This document shows positions 45,348 to 54,375 of a DNA stretch of 64,000 nt, in pieces. This DNA comes from Candidatus Gastranaerophilus phascolarcticola (GTDB lineage Bacteria; Cyanobacteriota; Vampirovibrionia; Gastranaerophilales; Gastranaerophilaceae): assembly GCA_001899335.1 (NCBI GenBank), contig MOYE01000008.1, forward strand, positions 131,759-195,758, given 5' to 3'. A program made the translations under genes and the position numbers. Positions within the stretch are counted from its first letter, which is position 1, and every line of letters starts with the position of its first letter. The notes below the pieces were generated by a model. It made no database searches and was not told the origin of the DNA. It worked only from the letters and a program-made list of their open reading frames with translations.

Positions 45348-46647
45348 CAGCGTTATTGATGTCTAAATATTTACGTACTGCGGTTTCAAGGTCTTCAATT
45401 GTGATATTTTCAAGGTCACGCAAATACTCTTCTACGAGTTTTAAATCTCCGCAAACTGTCATATAATAACCGATTGTTTCGCCAATTTCGCTTACGGTTT
45501 CAGCGTTTTCTGCAAAACGGGATTTCGTTTTCTTCTTGGCTTTCATCAATTCTTCTGCCGTAATTTTTTCACTCAAAAGTTTAGCGAGTTCTGCCTTAAT
45601 CATTTCGATAACAGTGTCTTTCTTTTCAGGGCGGAAGTTCGCCTGAATAAAGAAATTATTTCCGTCTTTAAACTGATAGTGCGTTGAATCCGCATAATTA
45701 ACAACAGGTTCCGCAACTTTTTCAATTAAGTTTTGATAAAGTCTTGAACTTGTACCCTCGCCGAGAATAATACTGATTAAATCAAGCGCAATATTGTCTT
45801 TCAGCTCGCGCGCTTTCGGACCGAGGAACCCGAACATTACATATCCGGTGTTTGCATTTGTCGTATTTTCAACGACTTTTGTTTCACAAACCGGCGTATC
45901 AATTACGTTTTCGCGCTGCGGAGCTTTTTTCGTACCGCTAAAGTCAAAACCTTTTTCAACCGCTGCAAGAACTTTTTCTTTGTCAAAATCGCCGACAACA
46001 ATAGTCGTAATATTTTCAGGCGTGTAGTGGGTTTTGTAATAATCCATGATTTGCGCTCTGGTCACCTGCGAAATAATTTCAGGCGTTCCGATAACATCAC
46101 GCTTGTACGGATGCTGCGTATACATATTGTAATTGCAAGCATTATAAACCTTTGTCCAGTTTTGGTCTTTGCGCATTCTGATTTCTTCGATTACAACGTG
46201 GCGTTCGCGCTTGTCTGTAACGGCAGCGTCGTTCAAATCAAACGGTGCGCCAATTTCAACATCAGGCAAAATCGCACCGGTCATCATATCTGCGTGCAAA
46301 TCAATTGCCAGATAAAGGTTTTCATCATTCTCACCTTTTGGAAGCGTTACATAATAGAATGTGTAATCTTTCCAGGTCGCCGCGTTTACAATTCCGCCTT
46401 TTGCCTCTAAAATTCTGTCAAATTCTCCAACCTTAAATCTTTCTGTGCCCTTGAACATAAGGTGTTCAAGGAAGTGTGAAATCCCGTTATTAGAGTCATC
46501 CTCGTTAATAGAACCTGTTTTTACCCAGCTAGAAACGTTAACGAGTTCACCCTCTTTGTGCGCAAGAATAATTTTATGCCCGTTCTCGCGTTCATAAACC
46601 TCTACATTCTCTGTCAGGTACGGATATTCAACAAAACTTTTTTTCAT
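45322..46647 (-). CDS. M16-family zinc peptidase (processing-protease-like)
   Basis: 441 aa from the ATG at 46647 (AAAGGA upstream; 8 codons inside the track ORF). Inverse zinc motif H58-FLE-H62 (GISHFLEHLMFKGT) and downstream Glu in ATWKDYTFYYVTLP region; second half is the usual inactive partner repeat. No signal peptide. Likely degrades peptides or processes exported proteins. Confidence 0.93.
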   Translation of the reverse strand: MKKSFVEYPYLTENVEVYERENGHKIILAHKEGELVNVSSWVKTGSINEDDSNNGISHFLEHLMFKGTERFKVGEFDRILEAKGGIVNAATWKDYTFYYVTLPKGENDENLYLAIDLHADMMTGAILPDVEIGAPFDLNDAAVTDKRERHVVIEEIRMRKDQNWTKVYNACNYNMYTQHPYKRDVIGTPEIISQVTRAQIMDYYKTHYTPENITTIVVGDFDKEKVLAAVEKGFDFSGTKKAPQRENVIDTPVCETKVVENTTNANTGYVMFGFLGPKARELKDNIALDLISIILGEGTSSRLYQNLIEKVAEPVVNYADSTHYQFKDGNNFFIQANFRPEKKDTVIEMIKAELAKLLSEKITAEELMKAKKKTKSRFAENAETVSEIGETIGYYMTVCGDLKLVEEYLRDLENITIEDLETAVRKYLDINNAVISVLMPE

Positions 46648-46700
46648 AAAAACTTCCTTTACAATTAACAATATTATAACGCAAACAAAAATTTTTGGAT

Positions 46701-46706
46701 TATAAT
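46701..46706 (+). promoter_or_regulatory. -10 box of a leaderless nanE mRNA
   Basis: Consensus TATAAT ends exactly 6 nt before the ATG at 46713. No clear -35 and no ribosome site. Confidence 0.45.
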
Positions 46707-46712
46707 TTATGA

Positions 46713-47399
46713 ATGGGTATTATTAATCGTTTGAAAAATAAAGTTGTTGTGTCCTGTCAGGCGATGCCAAACGAGCCGTTTTACAATGAGATGTGTATGA
46801 TTGCGATGATGAAATCCGTTGTAAAAGGCGGAGCCGGCGGACTTCGTGTCGCAGGAGCGCGTGATGTAAGAAATGCAAAAGGGCTTTTTGACCTGCCTGT
46901 AATCGGGCTTACAAAACCAGCTGTAATCCCTGCGAACTGGAAAGAGATTGTTTATATAACGCCGTCAATTAAGGATACACTGGAGCTTATCAAAGCTGGC
47001 GCAGATATTGTTGCATTTGACGGAACCCAGCGTCCTCACGAGGGCTGCACAATTGAGGAAATAATCAAATATATTCACATAAATCAGCGGCTTGCGATGG
47101 CGGATATTTCAACGCTTGAAGAGGGAATATTGGCGGAGAAAGCCGGAGCGGATATAATTTCCACAACGCTTTCGGGATATACACAAAACTCACCGAATGA
47201 GGGTGACGGACCGGATTTTGAGTTATTGGAAAAACTTGTCAAAAACGTAAAGGCACCAGTTGTGCTTGAGGGAAGAATTTGGACACCTGAACAGGTTCAG
47301 GAGGCGTTCAGCCTGGGCGCTCACTGCGTGGTAATAGGTTCGGCAATAACACGCCCGCAGCTTATTACAAAAAGATTTGTGCAAAATAGAGGGATATAA
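46713..47399 (+). CDS. nanE: N-acetylmannosamine-6-phosphate 2-epimerase
   Basis: 228 aa TIM barrel. NanE marks: VVSCQAMPNEPFY, GGAGGLRVAGARDV, GLTKP, ADISTLEEGILAEKAGADIISTTLSGYT and VVLEGRIWTPEQ. Converts ManNAc-6-P to GlcNAc-6-P. Overlaps the ROK kinase start by 1 nt (TAATG). Confidence 0.94.
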   Translation: MGIINRLKNKVVVSCQAMPNEPFYNEMCMIAMMKSVVKGGAGGLRVAGARDVRNAKGLFDLPVIGLTKPAVIPANWKEIVYITPSIKDTLELIKAGADIVAFDGTQRPHEGCTIEEIIKYIHINQRLAMADISTLEEGILAEKAGADIISTTLSGYTQNSPNEGDGPDFELLEKLVKNVKAPVVLEGRIWTPEQVQEAFSLGAHCVVIGSAITRPQLITKRFVQNRGI

Positions 47400-48265
47400 T
47401 GAAAACAGCATTGGTTATTGATATTGGCGGAACAAAAATTTATAACACAATCATCAACGAAAACGGCGAAATCATCGCTGATATTGAAAAACGTCCGACT
47501 CCAAAAACTTTTGGTGAAATAAGAGCAGCGTTTGAAGAAATTATCAGAAAGCACGAGGACAAAGTTGATATCATCGGGGTTTCAACGTGCGGCGCCGTAA
47601 ACAATGAAAACACAGGGATTTTAGGTTCAACAGGAAACATTGCTGCAGACTACCCGTCAATGGATTTCCAATCACTTTCAAAGAAACGTGTTTTTGTAGA
47701 AAACGACGCCAACGCAGCAGCGTGGGCTGAACACGTAATCGGAGCATCAAAAGGTATGCCGTACTCAATAATGCTGACATTTGGAACAGGAGTAGGCGGC
47801 GGTATTATTGTAAATAACAAACTTTATAAGGGCAAAAGCGGCGCCGCAGGCGAAATGCACTTTAAATTACGCACTGACAAACACCGCAAATGCACCTGCG
47901 GCGCCTGGGACTGTTTTGAAATTTACACCTCCGGCACCGGGCTAAAAATTACCGCCGAGGAAATGAGCGGGAACCCTAATATTACGACTTATGACGTTAT
48001 AGAGGGCAAAATGACCGACATCATTAACCGTTGGCAAAACGATGTTTTAGCGGGTTTAATTGGCTTAGCAAACCTTTTCGACCCGGATGTTATCGTGCTT
48101 TCAGGTTCGCTCGGGGACTTTTTGGACGCGGAATATTTAGAGCGCGAAGTAAACAAAGAAATCGTAACCCAGCCGTTAAAAGTTCGCCACGCAACGACAG
48201 GGAACTATTCCGGAATGATTGGAGCAGGACTTCTAGCACTGGAGAAAACTCTTACCGACCAGTAG
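47399..48265 (+). CDS. ROK-family sugar kinase (ManNAc kinase or glucokinase type)
   Basis: 288 aa. ATP-binding DIGGTKIYNTII, ENDANAAAWAEH, TGVGGGIIVN and the zinc motif CTCGAWDCFE. Coupled to nanE, so it probably phosphorylates ManNAc (NanK role); glucokinase activity cannot be excluded. Confidence 0.9.
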   Translation: MKTALVIDIGGTKIYNTIINENGEIIADIEKRPTPKTFGEIRAAFEEIIRKHEDKVDIIGVSTCGAVNNENTGILGSTGNIAADYPSMDFQSLSKKRVFVENDANAAAWAEHVIGASKGMPYSIMLTFGTGVGGGIIVNNKLYKGKSGAAGEMHFKLRTDKHRKCTCGAWDCFEIYTSGTGLKITAEEMSGNPNITTYDVIEGKMTDIINRWQNDVLAGLIGLANLFDPDVIVLSGSLGDFLDAEYLEREVNKEIVTQPLKVRHATTGNYSGMIGAGLLALEKTLTDQ

Positions 48266-48304
48266 AGGCATTTTACAAACATCGTGACGAATAGGAGAAA
48301 AACA

Positions 48305-48523
48305 ATGGGTAAAGCTAAGAAAAGGAGTTTTCAACTTGGGATTTATGACCGGTTTTCAAGCCTTAGCCGTGAGGATGCCGTGAAAACGGTTGTAAAACTT
48401 TTAGAAGAAAACCACCGTGATGCAGATAATCTTATAACGCTTTTTGGTATGAGTGCAGAAGAAATTTTAGAGGCAGGCGCGAGTTATGAAGCCGTCAAAA
48501 GCAAAGAAGGGCTTTTGAAATGA
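48305..48523 (+). CDS. Small helical protein upstream of the prenyltransferase, 72 aa
   Basis: Starts at MGKAKKRSFQLGIYDRF with AGGAG upstream (the track ORF begins 7 codons earlier). Overlaps the next gene by ATGA. Helical; the HRDADNLITLFGMSAEEI stretch resembles a small HTH but no family is recognised. Confidence 0.65.
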   Translation: MGKAKKRSFQLGIYDRFSSLSREDAVKTVVKLLEENHRDADNLITLFGMSAEEILEAGASYEAVKSKEGLLK

Positions 48524-49476
48524 GCACTGTCAAAGACTGGTTAGAGTGCGTCAGGGCATATTCAATTCCTATAACTGTAATGTCGTGGGCGGTTGTTTTT
48601 GTCTACGGGTTAAAAATGGGCGGTAACGTTTGGCTTGGACTTCTTGCCGGCATCGGCATAGAACTTGCACACCTCGCAACAAACCTTGTTGATGATTATC
48701 TGGATTACAAAATCATTATGCGTGACCAGAATTTCCATAACACCGTTCAAAAGGGTAAATGCAGACTTATTTGTCAAAACATCATAAGCCACAAACAAAT
48801 CGGCATAGCAATAATAATCCTTTGTTCAATAGCGGCACTAATCGGCGTAACGCTGTTTTTTCTAAGCGGTCCGCACGTTTGGTGGCTTATGGCAATAGGC
48901 GCTGCCGCAGTACTTTTTTATCAAAAATGTTCACTCATTGGCTGCAGCGAACTCGCTGTCGGGATTGTATATGGTCCATTGATGTTCGAGGGAACTTATT
49001 ACGTAATGACCGGAAACTTTTCGTGGGAAGTCCTAATCCTTTCACTTGCAAGTGTTATGTTTTCGGAACAATTTCTTTATACCCATACACTTCTTGATTA
49101 CGATGGCGATATGATTTCGCACAAGAAAACCCTCGCTTGCCGCATCGGCGACAAAAATAAAGCCCTTTGGCTTTTGGGCGGATTTTTTACAGTCGGATTT
49201 ATTGCACTTGCGGCACTGGCAATTCTAACCCATAATTGGTTCTATCTGGCGGGGTTTGTGACTTTGCCTTATATAGTTTGGCTTTTCAAAGAATTACGCC
49301 AATTCAACACGGATAAAACCGTCCTGCCGCAAATAAACAAATTAAACTTTCCGCTTGATAACTGGGAACAAGTGGTCAAAGACAACGCAGAAAGTTTCTA
49401 TTTCCGTCTGCTTTTATCGCGCAACATAATGATGTATATGTCAATAATCCTTATTTGCGCTACATTAAAAAATTGA
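48520..49476 (+). CDS. UbiA-family prenyltransferase (MenA-like)
   Basis: 318 aa, eight or nine membrane spans. First Asp motif NLVDDYLDYK (about 50-59) and second DYDGDMISHKKTLA. The family attaches an isoprenoid chain to an aromatic ring, in quinone synthesis. MenA-type is suggested by length and the second motif; exact substrate not shown. The end overlaps fliR (opposite strand) by 12 nt. Confidence 0.82.
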   Translation: MSTVKDWLECVRAYSIPITVMSWAVVFVYGLKMGGNVWLGLLAGIGIELAHLATNLVDDYLDYKIIMRDQNFHNTVQKGKCRLICQNIISHKQIGIAIIILCSIAALIGVTLFFLSGPHVWWLMAIGAAAVLFYQKCSLIGCSELAVGIVYGPLMFEGTYYVMTGNFSWEVLILSLASVMFSEQFLYTHTLLDYDGDMISHKKTLACRIGDKNKALWLLGGFFTVGFIALAALAILTHNWFYLAGFVTLPYIVWLFKELRQFNTDKTVLPQINKLNFPLDNWEQVVKDNAESFYFRLLLSRNIMMYMSIILICATLKN

Positions 49477-50250
49477 GCTGTATGACGTCAGATAATCCTG
49501 AATTACGTTAAAAAGCATCGGCAAAATCCAAACCATTATCGCCGCGCCCAAAACAGGTTTAAACAGGAAACTTAATTGGAAAACGTTTACCTGTGGCGCG
49601 GTCTTGGAGATTACACCCAGAATAATATCTTGTCCAAGCGTTGCCAACAGCACAGGTGATGCCAATTGCAGCCCCATATAAAGAACATTTGACGTAATTT
49701 TGACCAAATAATCGAGATTTACAATCTTCTCCAGCGGAATAGAAACCGCGTAAATCGGAAATACCTCCATACTTTTCATAAACGCGTTCATCATCCAATA
49801 AAACCCGCCGATATGAATAAAAATACACAGTGCCAGAAGCGAAAAACATTTCCCCAAAATCGAAACCTGACTTGATGTAGTCGGGTCAAGCACCATTGCG
49901 GAAGATAAACCCATTTGCATATTAATCATATCAGCCCCCGCTTCAATTGCAATAAGTATAACCTGCGCGACATAGCCCAAAAGCCCGCCTACAACAAAGT
50001 TTAAAACAATCGACAACAGTAGCGAATCTTTCAACAGTTCACCAGATGGTTTTGCCACCATTGTAATCACAATAGTTAAAATAAATACAAGACAAAGTTT
50101 TACCATTCCGGGAATTTCTTTTCTGTTCAAAATCGGCGCCCAGCGAGCAAAACCAAGTAAGCGTGAAAATATCAAAATTCCCGCAACCAAACATTTGTCC
50201 AGCTCCGGAAAAATTTTAACTAATTCTGTCAAAAAATCGAACCCGTTCAT
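49465..50250 (-). CDS. fliR: Flagellar-type export protein FliR
   Basis: 261 aa, six or more membrane spans, with RLLGFARWAPILNRKEIPGMVKL, ADMINMQMGLSSAMVLDPTTSSQVSILG and the C-terminal QLSFLFKPVLGA. FliR sits in the helical export gate with FliP and FliQ. Last gene of the fli cluster; no flhB follows. Confidence 0.95.
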   Translation of the reverse strand: MNGFDFLTELVKIFPELDKCLVAGILIFSRLLGFARWAPILNRKEIPGMVKLCLVFILTIVITMVAKPSGELLKDSLLLSIVLNFVVGGLLGYVAQVILIAIEAGADMINMQMGLSSAMVLDPTTSSQVSILGKCFSLLALCIFIHIGGFYWMMNAFMKSMEVFPIYAVSIPLEKIVNLDYLVKITSNVLYMGLQLASPVLLATLGQDIILGVISKTAPQVNVFQLSFLFKPVLGAAIMVWILPMLFNVIQDYLTSYSSIF

Positions 50251-50257
50251 AAGCCGC

Positions 50258-50752
50258 CTATTGACCTCTTATAATTTGATTGGTTTCAATCAAATTAGGA
50301 CGCGGCATAGGAGTTCTGCGTGACGGGTAATATTTCGCCTTTTCGTAATTATCAATATAAGGAACCTTACCCGGATTTTTCATAATCTCGTTTATATCAG
50401 GAACATTTTTGAATTTATCAGCATCCATTTCGCCCTGAAACGGCGTTGTGTACTTGTAATAATCGGATGAAAGCACAAAGCTGTCATTTTTAGGCAGCAC
50501 GTTAAATGCAAGTCCCACGCCCTGAATAAAAAAGTTGCTCAAACTATTCATAAACGCATATCCGCCGATAATAATAACTAAAAATACCCCCAAGATTTTC
50601 GGCGCGGCAGCGATAGTTTGTTCCTGAACCTGTGTAACAGCCTGCAAAATACCGACCACAAGACCAATTCCCGCTGCGACCAAAACGCAAGGCATAGATA
50701 TAGAAAGCATGACCAAAAAGCCTTTTGCTAAATATTCAACCATAAGTTCCAT
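50258..50752 (-). CDS. fliQ: Flagellar-type export protein FliQ with a C-terminal extension
   Basis: 164 aa; usual FliQ is about 89. Residues 1-88 are the two-span FliQ (LSISMPCVLVAAGIGLVVGILQAVTQVQEQT). Residues 89-164 are an extra hydrophilic, Tyr/Pro-rich tail (DADKFKNVPDINEIMKNPGK, then YYPSRRTPMPRPNLIE). The 18-nt gap from fliP and 7 nt to fliR fit an operon. Confidence 0.93.
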   Translation of the reverse strand: MELMVEYLAKGFLVMLSISMPCVLVAAGIGLVVGILQAVTQVQEQTIAAAPKILGVFLVIIIGGYAFMNSLSNFFIQGVGLAFNVLPKNDSFVLSSDYYKYTTPFQGEMDADKFKNVPDINEIMKNPGKVPYIDNYEKAKYYPSRRTPMPRPNLIETNQIIRGQ

Positions 50753-50770
50753 ATTTCAACCCTCCGTGCT

Positions 50771-51412
50771 CTAATTATAACTTGTTACAAGCCCCTGAAC
50801 AATTAATCCCCAACCGTCAACGGCAATAAATATCAACAGCTTGAACGGCAGCGAAATGATTGTTGGCGACAGCATGAACATCCCCAGTGCCAGCAAAATG
50901 TTTGCAACAACAAGGTCTAACACAATGAAAGGTACAAAAATTATAAACCCGATTTCAAATGCCGTTTTGAGTTCACTCATAATATAAGCCGGTGCGACCT
51001 GCCAAATCGTGATTTCTTCAGGGCTTTTTGGCGGAGTTTTCTGCGAAAGTTCAACAAAAAACGCCAAATCGCTTTCCCTCGTCTGCTTCATCATAAACTC
51101 TTTAAGCGGCTTGGAACCCTCGTTTATCGCCTCAACTATGTTCTGACTCTGTTGATACGGAACAGAGCCCATTTCATACATTTTTTGAAAGGTTGCCCCC
51201 ATTGTATAAAATGTCAAAACCATAGAAAGCCCGATAATTACAATACTTGGCGGAACCTGCTGTGTACCCATTGCGGTTTTCAGCATTGAAAACACAATCG
51301 CAAACCGCAAAAAACTTGTCATACAGCAGAAAACAAACGGAATTAGTGAAAATACCGTCATTACAACAAGTAACTGTAAAACAGGATTTATATCTTTGAT
51401 AACACTATCCAT
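50771..51412 (-). CDS. fliP: Flagellar-type export protein FliP
   Basis: 213 aa. Family marks: FLRFAIVFSMLKTAMGTQQVPPS, LTFYTMGATFQKMYE and the C-terminal FVPFIVLDLVVANILLALGMFMLSP. No cleavable signal peptide is obvious. Starts 8 nt inside the end of the fliO-like gene. Confidence 0.96.
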   Translation of the reverse strand: MDSVIKDINPVLQLLVVMTVFSLIPFVFCCMTSFLRFAIVFSMLKTAMGTQQVPPSIVIIGLSMVLTFYTMGATFQKMYEMGSVPYQQSQNIVEAINEGSKPLKEFMMKQTRESDLAFFVELSQKTPPKSPEEITIWQVAPAYIMSELKTAFEIGFIIFVPFIVLDLVVANILLALGMFMLSPTIISLPFKLLIFIAVDGWGLIVQGLVTSYN

Positions 51413-51800
51413 TTTTTCTCTCTCCGGTACTAATTATATTTCTTAAAATAGCCGTTGCATCTTTTCTAACAATCTCTTCATCCTTGGAGTACAAATTTGC
51501 CATATCAAATTCAATATTTCTGGCATTATTAACCATCGGTCGTTCTTCATCCGCATTTAATTTAGAAAGGAAAGTTGTTCTTTCAGCGTCAGACGCGACC
51601 AAAAACTTTTCACTGCCGGCTCTTACAACATACAATTGTTTACGAACGCCGAGATTAATACAGTCCTCAATTTCTAAGAATTTAGAGGTTGAAATCCGGC
51701 TTTGTGTAACAGAAAACTTTTTATACACAAATAACGCAAGGAAAATTGCGCCAACCATTGCCGTCGTATAAACAGTAAAAGTTAAAAGGTAAGAAGTCAC
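51405..51800 (-). CDS. fliO: FliO-like small membrane protein
   Basis: 131 aa with one N-terminal span (LLTFTVYTTAMVGAIFLALFVY) and a domain with LGVRKQLYVVRAGSEKFLVASDAERTTFL, which matches FliO (VRxG.....LVG). GTG start overlaps the stop of the SpoA-domain gene by 1 nt. FliO helps assemble FliP. Confidence 0.82.
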   Translation of the reverse strand: MTSYLLTFTVYTTAMVGAIFLALFVYKKFSVTQSRISTSKFLEIEDCINLGVRKQLYVVRAGSEKFLVASDAERTTFLSKLNADEERPMVNNARNIEFDMANLYSKDEEIVRKDATAILRNIISTGERKNG

Positions 51801-52969
51801 TAAATATCCTCCTCAAGATCAAAGTCGCTGTAATCAAATTCTTCATCATCACCGCCGCCGGCACTTGCTTCAACACCCGGTACATCAGGCATATCAAGGG
51901 TTTCGCCGACATTTTCCGCTGCCGCCTGCGTACCTGCCTGCTGTGAAACATAGCTTTCTACCGGCGCCTTAGGAGCATGAACCTCCGTAATCTTAACCCC
52001 GTACTTGTCGTTAACAATAACAAGCTCACCTGATGCAATAGGCTTATCCTCAACGGTTAGGGTCACTCTGTTCTGATAAATTGAAGTCAAATCCACAACC
52101 ATACCCGCCTGAATTTTTTTCAATTCGCCAAGCGTAATATCAACAGCATCGAAATTCGCGACCATTTCAACTTCAATACTATCCCAAATATTTATATCTT
52201 TTTCTGACACCTCAGAACCTCCATCATTATCAATAGGTACAACCAAACTCAAGTTAGGTTTCAATAACACATCCGCCTCATAATCACGGAATTTTAATCT
52301 CATTTTATCTGTGCTGCTGGATTCAAAAACGACCATATCCTCAACTTCAAGGTGTTTTAAATCGTGCAGGGTGAAGACGGTTTTTCCGACCTCAAGCGAA
52401 ACCGGAATAGGACTTTTTTCAAACTGATCGACAGGGAAAGTTTCACTAATCGGAATTTGTTCCGGTTCAACCAGGACATCAGGGAGGGTTACGACAAATC
52501 TGCCGGACCTGCCTGTCGAGCGGTCCGTCAGAATAAAGCCCAAGTATACGACATCAAAATTTGTTCTTGTCAATGTTGGCGGGGCTGGTTTCAAAAATCC
52601 CAAAACCGCACGGTACATACAATCATTAAATGTTGTAATAATTTTGGTTTCAAGCTCTGTCAGTTTGCTCAAATCCATTGCCTTGTTGGACTTACCTAAA
52701 ACCTTATCCAAAACAAGCCCGATAGCGGTTTCCGACATTCTGAAAAACAGGTCGTGCTGCTTATCAATTTTGACTTTAGTGACGAAATATGAATCTTTAT
52801 CGGCAAGCGTGTTGACATTTTTGCACACACCGAAAAGGGTAAACGTGAAGTCTTCGGCAAAAAAATCGTCAAAAACCCCCTGTACGACCGGAGGAAATGT
52901 TTTTTGAAACCAGTCGTACTGATAAGATAAATCATGTGAATTTGTTACATTAGCGCTTTGAGTACTCAT
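51800..52969 (-). CDS. C-ring/sorting-platform protein with two SpoA domains (FliM/FliN or SctQ type)
   Basis: 389 aa. A first SpoA-like domain (about 205-270: IPVSLEVGKTVFTLHDLKHLEVED) and a second (about 285-345: ITLGELKKIQAGMVVDLTSIYQN, then IASGELVIVNDKYGVKITEV) follow an N-terminal FliM-middle-like region (KLTELETKIITTFNDCMYRAVLGFL). A C-terminal acidic tail is unusual (GGGDDEEFDYSDFDLEEDI). The two SpoA domains in one chain recall SctQ rather than separate FliM and FliN. Upstream of fliO. Confidence 0.8.
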   Translation of the reverse strand: MSTQSANVTNSHDLSYQYDWFQKTFPPVVQGVFDDFFAEDFTFTLFGVCKNVNTLADKDSYFVTKVKIDKQHDLFFRMSETAIGLVLDKVLGKSNKAMDLSKLTELETKIITTFNDCMYRAVLGFLKPAPPTLTRTNFDVVYLGFILTDRSTGRSGRFVVTLPDVLVEPEQIPISETFPVDQFEKSPIPVSLEVGKTVFTLHDLKHLEVEDMVVFESSSTDKMRLKFRDYEADVLLKPNLSLVVPIDNDGGSEVSEKDINIWDSIEVEMVANFDAVDITLGELKKIQAGMVVDLTSIYQNRVTLTVEDKPIASGELVIVNDKYGVKITEVHAPKAPVESYVSQQAGTQAAAENVGETLDMPDVPGVEASAGGGDDEEFDYSDFDLEEDI

Positions 52970-53065
52970 TCGTCACCTGTCATTGAAGACAAACTCTCCC
53001 GATATTATTTTAATCTACCTTAGACACGATAACAAATACTTAATAATTTTGTTACATTAATCAAG

Positions 53066-53794
53066 TTATTTCAAAGAAATTAAATTATTGAGCGCGTTAT
53101 AAGACAAATCAATTAATTTTTTCAGATAACCCTCATTACGCAGCTGCCTGAAGATTGAATTTCCCATAGAAAACTCTCCGCCTTGAGCCAGCCCGCTTTG
53201 GCGAAGCGCATAAATTTGCTGAAATAAAGGGGTTATACTTTTAAAATCATTTTTAGCCAAACATTCATCAAGTGACTTTTTTAAGTCTAAATATGTTTGT
53301 GAGCTTGTTACGTCAGGCAACTCAAGTTTTTCATCAAAAACGGGCTTTTTTATCCACTCATCACTCATCAAAGAATATCTTCCCTTTGAATAAGTTTTAG
53401 ACGCCGCGTCTTCTACACTAACTTCTACCGGATGTCCGAAAATATTAAAACTATTTGTATAGTTGAACATATCGCGTTTAGAATTAAAGTAATCTGTTAA
53501 GAATTTTCTATCTGCAGGATATTCCGAGAAGTCAGTAACCAAATGCAAATCAATATCAGAGGCTTTCCCATAATTATAATTTGCCATAGAACCGACAATC
53601 GTCAAATCTTTGCGTTTAAAATTTGATGCTGCTAATGTTTTTTCAAAAGTATCCGCAAGCATTTTCAATCTAATGGCAACGCCTTGTTTTAACGTCTCGC
53701 CAGCCCAGATATCCTGGCATAAAGACTTATTTAAATTCCCTCTAAACCCAATCTGACGTTTGGGCACATTATAATTTTGAATTGGTTGAATCAT
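53066..53794 (-). CDS. Nucleotidyltransferase-fold protein (Pol-beta superfamily)
   Basis: 242 aa from the ATG at 53794. The fold signature GSMANYNYGKASDIDLHLV (GS...DxD) lies at about residues 68-86. A third acidic residue is plausible in EVSVEDAA. It might nucleotidylate a small molecule, RNA end or protein. The N-terminus IQPIQNYNVPKRQIGFRGNL is an extra tail. Last gene of the signalling operon on this strand. Confidence 0.7.
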   Translation of the reverse strand: MIQPIQNYNVPKRQIGFRGNLNKSLCQDIWAGETLKQGVAIRLKMLADTFEKTLAASNFKRKDLTIVGSMANYNYGKASDIDLHLVTDFSEYPADRKFLTDYFNSKRDMFNYTNSFNIFGHPVEVSVEDAASKTYSKGRYSLMSDEWIKKPVFDEKLELPDVTSSQTYLDLKKSLDECLAKNDFKSITPLFQQIYALRQSGLAQGGEFSMGNSIFRQLRNEGYLKKLIDLSYNALNNLISLK

Positions 53795-53827
53795 AAACAA
53801 GATAAAACCTGTAAAAAAATAAATTTG

Positions 53828-54361
53828 CTAGTAATCTGAAATTACTGCATCATCTTCATCTTCAAGGGAGGAAAGGTCTTTGCTATATACCGCATCAAAA
53901 TCTTCAGGTAAATATTCAGGATCCGGCCAAATTGTATCTTCATCAAATCTTGATGCGTGAAGGTTCACTGATGAAGAAAAATCTGAATTACTCAAGTCTG
54001 CTTCAGAGAATATACAACCTGCAAGGTCGGTATCAGTGAAATTACAATAGCTCAAAACAGAGTAGCTGCAATCGGTTCCGGTCATCAAACTTTCGGAGAA
54101 ATCACATTCGATAATATGCGAACGCGTAAAATCCACAGAGGTCAAATCTGTGTTCGTAAAATTAATCAATGACAGACTGCAATCCGCAAATGAGCTTGAA
54201 TTAAGGTTTACATCGCTGAAATCCACTTCGTTAAGGTTAAGACCTGAAAAGTCCATTTCACTTAAATTAATTTCTTCCTCCTGTTCAGCTTTCCATTCGT
54301 TAAACTTGTCAGGATTCTTTCTCAACAATTCAACTAATTCTTCTCTTGTATAATCTATCAT
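53828..54361 (-). CDS. Pentapeptide-repeat protein
   Basis: 177 aa. About residues 35-125 form consecutive A(D/N)LXX-like repeats (LSEMDFSGLNLNEVDFSDVN, then SLINFTNTDLTSVDFTRS and so on), which make a right-handed beta-helix. The N-terminus has a WKAEQEEEI helix. Function unknown; cotranscribed with the response regulators. Confidence 0.9.
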   Translation of the reverse strand: MIDYTREELVELLRKNPDKFNEWKAEQEEEINLSEMDFSGLNLNEVDFSDVNLNSSSFADCSLSLINFTNTDLTSVDFTRSHIIECDFSESLMTGTDCSYSVLSYCNFTDTDLAGCIFSEADLSNSDFSSSVNLHASRFDEDTIWPDPEYLPEDFDAVYSKDLSSLEDEDDAVISDY

Positions 54362-54375
54362 TTAAAATTTCTCCT

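Noticed and set aside
46027-46410. 127-aa plus-strand ORF opposite the M16 peptidase
   Set aside because: Shadow of the M16 gene; no ribosome site or family pattern.
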